Part shown: piece after piece, positions 14,029 through 18,458 of the stretch
How positions within the stretch are numbered: position 1 is the stretch's first letter
Layout of the letters: each line of letters begins with the position of its first letter
Origin: DATCDR01 sp036510575
Lineage (GTDB): Bacteria > Actinomycetota > Acidimicrobiia > Acidimicrobiales > Bog-793
NCBI GenBank assembly: GCA_036510575.1
Contig: DATCDR010000002.1
Location: 1-18,458 of the forward strand
Direction: 5' to 3'
Length of the DNA stretch: 18,458 nt
Notes under the pieces: generated by a model
The model's database searches: none
Told to the model about the DNA's origin: nothing
Seen by the model: the letters and a program-made list of their open reading frames with translations, nothing else
Made by a program: the position numbers and the translations under genes

Positions 14029-14703
14029 ATGCCCAGTTACGTCATGCGGATCTGGCTCGCCGACCGTCCGGGTGCTCTTGGCAACGTCGCGAGCGCGATC
14101 GGGCACAGCGGTGGCGACCTTGTCGGGATAGACATCCTCGAGCGCGGTGACGGAAGAGCGATCGACGAACTCACGATCGAGGTGGACGAAGAGGCGGTCC
14201 CTCAGCTGCTCCAAGCAGTGTCGGCGATCGAGGGCGTCGACATCGAAGACATTCGTGCCGTTGTGGCCGGCCTGCCGTATCCACTCCTCGATCCGCTCGA
14301 GGTCGCCGCTCGCACGCTGCACAGTGAGAGCGTCGACGATCTGTTCGTGACGTTCGTGGCAGGGATAGCCCAGACGTTCTCCGATTGGGCCGCACTTGTC
14401 GATCCCGACGGATCGGTGGTTCTTGCCTCGTCACCTGGCTCTCCGGCAGACGCGTGGCTCGGTGCGTTCGTCGCCGGCACGAGGTCTGCTTCCCCGGCAC
14501 CTGGAGCGGCCGGCGCGGCGAACGACGTCGCCTGGGCGACGCTTGAGATCTCCGGGCTAGCGCTGCTCGTCGGACGTAGCGGTCGACCGTTTCGCGCGCG
14601 GGAGCGCCGCCAGCTCTCGACGCTCGCACTCATAGCGGACCATCGCTGGCGCGAACTCGTGATGCGCGACAGCATGCGCGCACACCCCTCGCGACCCGCC
14701 TGA
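14029..14703 (+). CDS. ACT-domain protein with C-terminal GAF-like region
   Basis: Residues 4-75 of this 224-aa protein form a clear ACT domain: V-M-R-I-W-L-A-D-R-P-G-A-L-G-N-V-A-S-A-I is the conserved first strand, glycine turn and helix, followed by D-L-V-G-I-D-I-L-E-R and D-E-L-T-I-E-V. ACT domains bind amino acids as allosteric signals. The C-terminal 120 residues (S-D-W-A-A-L-V-D-P-D-G-S-V-V through F-R-A-R-E-R-R-Q-L-S-T-L-A-L-I-A) look like a small GAF-type sensory fold, with an alanine/proline linker around 150-170. There is no catalytic or DNA-binding domain, so it is probably a ligand-sensing adaptor. It is divergent from the P-II gene, and a role in amino-acid or nitrogen sensing is only inferred from that. 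Confidence 0.8.
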   Translation: MPSYVMRIWLADRPGALGNVASAIGHSGGDLVGIDILERGDGRAIDELTIEVDEEAVPQLLQAVSAIEGVDIEDIRAVVAGLPYPLLDPLEVAARTLHSESVDDLFVTFVAGIAQTFSDWAALVDPDGSVVLASSPGSPADAWLGAFVAGTRSASPAPGAAGAANDVAWATLEISGLALLVGRSGRPFRARERRQLSTLALIADHRWRELVMRDSMRAHPSRPA

Positions 14704-14861
14704 GAAGCGGTGCCTGCGCCGATCCACGCTCGGTGTGGTCGAGATCGTCACCCTCGCTCATTTGTTGGCGGATGTCGACCGACTGCTGCCCGATGACCGC
14801 CACTTCCTGGCCCAAACCGCTGTATCGGTAGCGGGCAGGTCCGCGAGTTAGGCGGTGTTCA

Positions 14862-15713
14862 CTAGCTAGCGACGATCTGGTCGAGGATCGGCAAGAGGTA
14901 GGACGTGAACTTCTCGGGATCCTCGGACATCGGAAAGTGCCCGAGTCCTTCCATCAACGTGTAGCTCGCTCCCGGAATTGCATCGGCGAGCGCCCGCGAG
15001 ACTGTTGGATCGGCGGACCAGTCGTAGTCGCCGCTCAGCACATGTACTGCTGTCTTCGCCGTGTCGATGTCCTTCGCGGAATCGGTGAGATCGTGTTCGC
15101 CGAGGTAGTAGACGAGGTCGCCCTTGAATACACCTGGCGCACCCTGGCTATAGGACCAGCCGGTCTCTCGGCGAAAGGCCTCGGGGCTGCTCGGCGAGGT
15201 CATGGTGTACATCAGCGCGCCTTTGAGTTCATTTGAGACGCGTGGGTGGTGGAGGTAGCGCAGGAACGGCTCATCGACGTGGGTCGCGATACCCCCCTCG
15301 ACAGAAACCGCCGCTCGGAACTCGCCTGGGTAGTGCAGCGCCAGATCCGGTGCCAGGTGGCCTCCCATCGAGCACCCGACGAAGATCGCGTCGTCAAGTT
15401 CGAGCTCGCGCCGGAGCTGCACCACGAATCGCATGAAGAACTCCTGATGCAGCGCGTACTCCTGCTCCCACCAGTTGACGCCGACCGGTGGGACCGATTT
15501 CCCGTGATACGGCAGGTCGTACGCGATCAGTCGATAACGCGAGGTGATCTCGGGGTTTTCAAGCAGATGGCGCCACTGCTGACCGTTCGAGCCAGCCGTG
15601 TGCTGTAACAGGACCGGGACGCCGGTCCCCGCCTGTTCGAAGTAGACCCGGTACTCCACGCCGTCGACTGGGACGTAGCAGTAGCGACCGACAGCGTCGT
15701 CGAAGCGCGTCAT
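14862..15713 (-). CDS. Alpha/beta-hydrolase
   Basis: The 283-aa protein has the full alpha/beta-hydrolase layout. Seen are an oxyanion-region motif (L-L-Q-H-T-A-G-S-N-G, 35-44), the nucleophile elbow G-C-S-M-G-G with S115, the acid at D229 in L-S-G-D-Y-D and the histidine H259 in G-L-G-H-F-P-M. The D-L-P-Y-H-G-K-S segment (67-73) is also typical. It should be a serine esterase or C-C bond hydrolase of small substrates. Its ATG overlaps the stop of the SCP2-like gene (ATGA), so the two are probably coupled and work on the same pathway. No signal peptide is seen, so the enzyme is cytoplasmic. The substrate is unknown. Confidence 0.92.
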   Translation of the reverse strand: MTRFDDAVGRYCYVPVDGVEYRVYFEQAGTGVPVLLQHTAGSNGQQWRHLLENPEITSRYRLIAYDLPYHGKSVPPVGVNWWEQEYALHQEFFMRFVVQLRRELELDDAIFVGCSMGGHLAPDLALHYPGEFRAAVSVEGGIATHVDEPFLRYLHHPRVSNELKGALMYTMTSPSSPEAFRRETGWSYSQGAPGVFKGDLVYYLGEHDLTDSAKDIDTAKTAVHVLSGDYDWSADPTVSRALADAIPGASYTLMEGLGHFPMSEDPEKFTSYLLPILDQIVAS

Positions 15714-16102
15714 CCCTGCTCCCTATCCACCACGGCAACCAGCCGGAGGATGTCGGCACTTCGTCGCACGGCCGCGTAATAAGCCCAGAGCGTCTCGACG
15801 TCGCCGCCGAGGCGAAATCCGTGGTGTGCGCTCGCTGCATGAAAATCCTGGTAGAAGGGACGAGGTGCAAGCTCGAGCAGCTTTGCCCAGTCCTCCTCGG
15901 GCGCTGAGATGACCACCGGAGATGCTGTTCCAATGACGCTGTCGCCTACCTCGGTGACCTCTCCTTCAGTGAGATTCACCACACAGCGCTGCTCACCGAT
16001 GTGGAACTCGAGCGCGCCGTTCCAGTAGCGCGCGGCGAGCCGGAACTCCGGATCGCGGTTCAGCGCATCGCGGAGCTCATTCGGCGGGAAGGTGACCGAC
16101 AT
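15710..16102 (-). CDS. Small SCP2-like (sterol carrier-like) domain protein
   Basis: This 130-aa protein has an alternating beta pattern (A-L-E-F-H-I-G-E-Q-R-C-V-V-N-L-T-E-G-E-V, 30-49), then V-V-I-S-A-P-E-E-D-W-A-K-L-L, as in SCP2-type hydrophobic-ligand domains where a sheet is followed by a D-W-x-x-L helix. Such domains bind lipids or acyl-CoAs. The match is by pattern only and moderate. It is the middle gene of a tight operon: it starts 4 bases after the stop of the aldehyde-dehydrogenase fragment and overlaps the hydrolase start. A ligand-binding partner for the hydrolase is a reasonable inference. Confidence 0.65.
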   Translation of the reverse strand: MSVTFPPNELRDALNRDPEFRLAARYWNGALEFHIGEQRCVVNLTEGEVTEVGDSVIGTASPVVISAPEEDWAKLLELAPRPFYQDFHAASAHHGFRLGGDVETLWAYYAAVRRSADILRLVAVVDREQG

Positions 16103-16106
16103 CGCC

Positions 16107-16391
16107 TCAGCCGAGTGGAATGGTGGCGGACAGCTCTTCGGCGAACTCCGGGGAGAGTGGGTGCGCGATCGCCTCTACAACCGAGACTCGCTCCTCGAGC
16201 GAGGCGTTACGCCACTCGCCCCTCTCGAAGGCCGCCTGCGCCGAGCGAACAGCTCTGTCGACGTCCTCCGCGGTAGCGACTGTGGCGTGACCGAACGGCT
16301 CTTCGGTGAAGGGACTTATGACGACTGCCGAAGCGTCGCCGGTTGACCGCTGCCACTTCCCGTCAATGAAGGAGCCTTCGCATACCAGCAT
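16107..16391 (-). pseudogene. Aldehyde dehydrogenase N-terminal fragment
   Basis: Starting at ATG 16391 (G-G-G-G-G-G ribosome-binding site 8 bases upstream), 94 residues match the N-terminus of NAD-dependent aldehyde dehydrogenases: F-I-D-G-K-W-Q, then S-P-F-T-E-E-P-F-G, A-T-A-E-D-V-D-R-A-V-R-S-A-Q-A-A-F and S-L-E-E-R-V-S-V-V-E-A-I-A. Full enzymes have about 480 residues; the cofactor fold and catalytic cysteine are absent. The frame ends in a different tail (H-P-L-S-P-E-F-A-E-E-L-S) and a stop 4 bases before the SCP2-like gene. It is therefore a truncated gene, or a short protein kept as an operon leader. The good ribosome-binding site and neat spacing leave the latter possible. Confidence 0.75.
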
Positions 16392-16828
16392 TTTGCTGCC
16401 CCCCTGACCCTTGTTTGCCAACGCGGGGCCACGCCGCGCGGCGCGCTCGAGTGTTTTCGTGGAAATCGTAGTCGTGCGGGTGGTGCAAACGACCTTCGGA
16501 GTGGTGGTGCTTGTCAGCTTGGGGTCGGCGTACCTCTGGCGCGCGACGCGTCAGCTAAGCCTCTACTCTTGTGAACCAAGAGCTTGACCTGGGCATACGT
16601 GACCAAAGGGGCTTTGCACACAAAAGTCCCAGTTCAGGGCATTTAATGTGCAGCCATAGGCTTTTTTGTGCGAGGCGCGCAGGGGAATGCCGGGTCCGGC
16701 GCACCGACTTCGTCCTCGCGGTCGAGGCCCTACTGTTCTTTATAGAGCGAGAATATTCGCCGAACTCGGTGGCGGACCTCGTCACGCTTCACGGTGGGCG
16801 ACAGGTAACGGATCGCCATGCCGCTGCC
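16392..16828. other. Gene-poor region with small uncertain frames
   Basis: About 440 bp separate the aldehyde-dehydrogenase fragment from the 209-aa gene. The middle (16560-16770) is clearly richer in A and T than its surroundings, suggesting foreign or eroded DNA. Two uncertain plus-strand frames are listed separately. No RNA gene is seen. Confidence 0.4.
16459..16587 (+). CDS. Possible 42-aa single-helix membrane peptide
   Basis: A GTG-started frame encodes a short peptide with one hydrophobic stretch (V-V-Q-T-T-F-G-V-V-V-L-V-S-L-G-S-A-Y-L-W) followed by R-A-T-R-Q. It is divergent from the aldehyde-dehydrogenase fragment. No good ribosome-binding site was found and nothing supports it beyond composition. 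Confidence 0.2.
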   Translation: MEIVVVRVVQTTFGVVVLVSLGSAYLWRATRQLSLYSCEPRA

Positions 16829-16888
16829 CTAAGACTTGTCGAGTCCTTCTATGAATCGCGACGAGACCGTGGCGATCAGTCTCTCTAA
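16571..16888 (+). pseudogene. Possible DUF434-like fragment
   Basis: From about residue 44 this 105-aa frame reads R-R-T-D-F-V-L-A-V-E-A-L-L-F-F-I-E-R-E-Y, then V-A-D-L-V and Q-V-T-D-R-H-A-A-A-L-R-L-V. That resembles the short helical pattern of DUF434 proteins (L-x-x-L-L-x-x-x-Y, L-V-G-N, R-Q-x-x-L-x-R). It ends by running antisense into the 3' end of the 209-aa gene, so if real it is a truncated remnant. No start with a ribosome-binding site is evident. Confidence 0.25.
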
Positions 16889-17458
16889 GACGGCGATGTA
16901 CTCGGCCATCAAGTCTTCGAGCGGGGTGGCTCGATACTCTTCTGGCGCGTCTTGGATAGTCATCCAGGTTCGATATGGGGCCGGCGGAGCTGGCAGAAAG
17001 CTGCCGTCCTCCATCAGCCACCAGCCCTTGCCGATGTCGGGTCGGTATGCCTTGGCTCCCTCCGGAGGCTGTGCGCCGGGAGGAGGAAAAGGCCCCAGGA
17101 ACTCATGCCCTACCAGCAGCTTGGGTGAGGCCCCTTCTTTGATTACAGGGTTCCTCAGTTGATAGAACCAACGCGCGACAGCGTTCGTCCGCACCTCCGA
17201 CGTTACCGAGTCCCACCACTCCTGCCACTCGTCTCTTTGCGCGAACGATGCCTTCAAGTGCTCCAGTGTCCAAGTCACGGATCTGGCATTTTCCAAGAAG
17301 TTTCTGAGGGCGGTGTACTGGCGTGGCTTGTCCGGTGCGCTCCGAAAATCCTCCACGGCGTGAATTACCGAGTCGAGCACGCCCTTCGCAGCTGTCACCC
17401 AATAGTCGGGCGTCTGGTCTTCTGGCGGAGTGGATTTGAAGAAGGGGATACCCATCAC
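16829..17458 (-). CDS. Uncharacterised 209-aa protein (R-S-V-T / R-N-x-x-x-K family)
   Basis: I do not recognise a named family. The 209-aa protein is soluble, with no membrane or signal segment. The N-terminal 110 residues are helical and contain A-L-R-N-F-L-E-N-A-R-S-V-T-W-T-L, E-W-Q-E-W-W-D-S-V and F-Y-Q-L-R-N-P-V-I-K-E-G. The order R-S-V-T ... W-W ... R-N-x-x-x-K-E-G resembles a widespread group of uncharacterised proteins as I recall them. The C-terminal part is proline-rich (P-F-P-P-P-G-A-Q-P-P), then ends in a helical D-L-M-A-E-Y-I-A-V-L-E-R-L. It is second in a two-gene unit after the 60-aa gene, and its ribosome-binding site lies in a hairpin. Confidence 0.75.
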   Translation of the reverse strand: MMGIPFFKSTPPEDQTPDYWVTAAKGVLDSVIHAVEDFRSAPDKPRQYTALRNFLENARSVTWTLEHLKASFAQRDEWQEWWDSVTSEVRTNAVARWFYQLRNPVIKEGASPKLLVGHEFLGPFPPPGAQPPEGAKAYRPDIGKGWWLMEDGSFLPAPPAPYRTWMTIQDAPEEYRATPLEDLMAEYIAVLERLIATVSSRFIEGLDKS

Positions 17459-17459
17459 G

Positions 17460-17486
17460 CTCTACCTTTGGAGGAAGAAGGTAGAG
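17460..17486 (-). promoter_or_regulatory. Hairpin sequestering the ribosome-binding site of the 209-aa gene
   Basis: On the minus strand CTCTACCTT (17486-17478) pairs with AAGGTAGAG (17468-17460) around a nine-base loop. The AAGG of the 3' arm is the best ribosome-binding site for the ATG at 17458, so the stem would hide it. The loop contains C-T-T-C-C-T-C-C. Translational control is inferred. Confidence 0.45.
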
Positions 17487-17504
17487 AAGCCGAAGCACGA
17501 ACAG

Positions 17505-17569
17505 CCCGCTCGCGAAGGTGGCTGAGCCACGAGCGGGAGGATCAACCGAGTTCTCAGACTGATCCTCCC
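17505..17569 (-). promoter_or_regulatory. Two overlapping, mutually exclusive hairpins between cassette genes
   Basis: Hairpin A pairs CCCGCTCG (17505-17512) with CGAGCGGG (17530-17537), with an inner GTGGCT/AGCCAC stem. Hairpin B pairs GGGAGGATCA (17535-17544) with TGATCCTCCC (17560-17569). They share 17535-17537, so full versions compete. Hairpin B comes first on the transcript, 12 bases after the 60-aa gene stop. They may act as terminator/attenuator or set relative expression of the two genes. Confidence 0.5.
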
Positions 17570-17581
17570 GTCGCGCATCAG

Positions 17582-17764
17582 TTACTTCCCGGACGGTTCG
17601 TCAAGGATGTAACCCTGGCCCGGCTTGTCGGTTGGGGGAAGGGGCCTGCCTTCCACCGAGACGACAGTCTCGCCAGTGTGTCCACCCAACGGCCCCACGA
17701 TTTCGTAGAGACCGGACTTGGGCGTTTTGTCCCCTGGCTTGAGGGGACCGGTGTTTGCAGTCAT
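17582..17764 (-). CDS. Uncharacterised 60-aa protein (YjzC-like pattern)
   Basis: The ATG at 17764 is preferred over longer in-frame starts because G-G-G-A-G lies 10 bases upstream and the upstream residues are atypical. The 60-aa product reads L-K-P-G-D-K-T-P-K-S-G-L-Y-E-I-V near the start and P-L-P-P-T-D-K-P-G-Q-G-Y later. P-G-D-x-x-P-x-S-G-x-Y followed by G-x-P-x-P-P-T recalls small YjzC-type proteins of unknown function, thought to form a compact beta fold. It leads a two-gene minus-strand unit with the 209-aa gene 124 bases downstream. Function is unknown. Confidence 0.7.
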   Translation of the reverse strand: MTANTGPLKPGDKTPKSGLYEIVGPLGGHTGETVVSVEGRPLPPTDKPGQGYILDEPSGK

Positions 17765-17903
17765 GATGGGACTGCTCCCTTCTGGAGAGGTCGGTACCGG
17801 GTCTTGCTTACAGGCCGATCCGGTACTGGCTCTCCGGTTACGTGGCTCGACGGCTCTCGTCGATACCACCCTCTATTAGGCGCGCGTTTTCGAGCGCAAC
17901 TGT

Positions 17904-17923
17904 GTGATACCCCTGGGTATCAC
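17904..17923. promoter_or_regulatory. 20-bp operator-like palindrome
   Basis: GTGATACCC-N2-GGGTATCAC is a perfect 9-bp inverted repeat with two central bases, 80 bp before the ribbon-helix-helix gene and 139 bp before the 60-aa gene. The position between divergent genes suggests an operator for one or both. Confidence 0.55.
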
Positions 17924-17948
17924 GGACTTCCTAGGGACCTCACGCTAT

Positions 17949-17962
17949 GGTCGCTCGCGACC
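17949..17962. promoter_or_regulatory. Second palindrome upstream of the ribbon-helix-helix gene
   Basis: GGTCGC-TC-GCGACC is perfect, and a further GCGACC half lies at 17975-17980. Clustered short GC palindromes just before a ribbon-helix-helix gene are typical of autoregulation. Confidence 0.5.
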
Positions 17963-18002
17963 GGGATCCGCGAAGCGACCGGGGGATTTGATCGGAGGGT
18001 AG

Positions 18003-18161
18003 ATGTCCGCAGAGAAGACCGAGCAAGTGATGGTGCGTCTGACACCGGACCAGTACCGAACTCTGAAGTTGGAAGCGGAACGGGACGAACGCCCCATGGC
18101 TCAGATAGTGCGCCGAGCGATCGACAACTACCTCACGGAAACGGCGCTTACTACTCGTTAA
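18003..18161 (+). CDS. Ribbon-helix-helix (CopG/Arc-like) DNA-binding protein, 52 aa
   Basis: This short gene has an excellent ribosome-binding site (G-G-A-G-G-G, three bases before the ATG). The product carries the ribbon-helix-helix fold: the strand V-M-V-R-L-T-P (residues 9-15), helix 1 with D-Q-Y-R-T-L-K-L-E-A-E-R, a turn at D-E-R-P, and helix 2 with M-A-Q-I-V-R-R-A-I-D-N-Y-L. Dimers of such proteins insert the strand pair into the major groove at palindromes. Palindromes at 17904-17923 and 17949-17962 are likely targets. No toxin gene follows: the next gene is a convergent transposase whose stop overlaps this one. It may be a solitary regulator or an orphan antitoxin. Confidence 0.88.
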   Translation: MSAEKTEQVMVRLTPDQYRTLKLEAERDERPMAQIVRRAIDNYLTETALTTR

Positions 18162-18458
18162 CAGCCCCACGCGGTGACTGTGGCGCCGGGCTGATCGTTT
18201 CGGAACTGGGGCACCTCCAGCCCCATTTCGTAAATGCACGCGATCAGTACACAGAGGTTGTGAGCAACGACCTTGCAAAGAACCTCGTTCAACTGCCCGG
18301 TGTCGGACTTGGAACGAAGCGAGTCTCCGAACTTCCGCTTGATCATGCTGAACGTGCACTCAACGTTCGACCGCTGGTGGTAGCGGGTCAAGAACGTGTC
18401 CCGCTCATAAGCGAACAGGTGGTACATCTTCGACCACATGCCACCAGCCGTGATCGGC
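18158..18458 (-). CDS. DDE transposase (IS4/IS5-like), C-terminal part, runs off the window
   Basis: The frame is open to the right edge, so only the last 99 or so codons are seen. R-Y-H-Q-R-S-N-V-E-C-T-F-S-M-I-K-R-K-F-G holds the catalytic glutamate helix (the last E of the DDE triad), followed by S-K-S-D-T-G-Q-L-N-E-V-L-C-K-V-V-A-H-N-L-C-V-L-I, typical of IS4/IS5-superfamily DDE transposases. It cuts and rejoins IS ends. Its stop codon overlaps the end of the ribbon-helix-helix gene, so that gene's 3' end may lie inside the IS end. Whether the transposase is intact cannot be judged here. Confidence 0.85.
   Translation of the reverse strand, partial: PITAGGMWSKMYHLFAYERDTFLTRYHQRSNVECTFSMIKRKFGDSLRSKSDTGQLNEVLCKVVAHNLCVLIACIYEMGLEVPQFRNDQPGATVTAWGC

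Noticed and set aside
1..18458. CRISPR array or rRNA genes
   Set aside because: No regularly spaced repeats with unique spacers and no rRNA-like sequence were seen. The only short repeat array (8643-8681) has no spacers of suitable length.

Overview
The window looks like a stretch of chromosome from a high-GC Actinomycetota bacterium. The dCTP deaminase is of the actinobacterial type, the P-II protein ends in the usual T-G-E-R-G tail, and several starts are GTG. I cannot fix the class from the sequence alone. Stable housekeeping genes alternate with mobile and broken DNA.

Region 1 (1-4060) is mobile DNA. A compact element of about 3 kb carries three tightly coupled genes on the minus strand: a complete tyrosine recombinase, a small Xre-like helix-turn-helix protein, and a second, divergent recombinase-like protein with three N-terminal zinc-ribbon-like motifs. 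Two nested pairs of 11-bp inverted repeats bound it (5-15 with 2986-2996, and 30-40 with 2893-2903). It abuts the 3' remnant of a conjugative relaxase/helicase gene exactly where homology to that family begins, so it probably inserted into a relaxase gene whose 5' part lies left of the window.

Region 2 (4200-8700) holds accessory enzymes: an OsmC-like protein, a GNAT acetyltransferase, a SAM methyltransferase, an inositol-monophosphatase-family enzyme, an aminoglycoside-phosphotransferase-fold kinase and a one-helix membrane protein. It ends at a tRNA-Gly(CCC) gene (8770-8840, minus) whose 3' end faces regions 1 and 2. They may therefore belong to an old element integrated at that tRNA. Four GGGCGCG repeats at 10-11 bp spacing lie just beyond the tRNA.

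Region 3 (8989-14703) looks more core-like: a large polytopic membrane protein, dcd, a second membrane-protein gene broken by an IS3-family insertion plus a deletion, a strong bidirectional terminator, a P-II gene (glnB/glnK) with a possible coupled upstream small ORF, and an ACT-domain protein.

Region 4 (14862-18458) has an alpha/beta hydrolase, an SCP2-like protein and a stand-alone N-terminal piece of an aldehyde dehydrogenase, all in one operon. It then has a two-gene minus-strand cassette of unknown function (60 aa and 209 aa) with competing hairpins between the genes, a 52-aa ribbon-helix-helix regulator with operator-like palindromes, and a DDE transposase running off the right edge.

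The most unusual items are the inverted-repeat-bounded recombinase/Xre/zinc-ribbon element and the small cassette with its RNA-like intergenic structure next to the ribbon-helix-helix gene.
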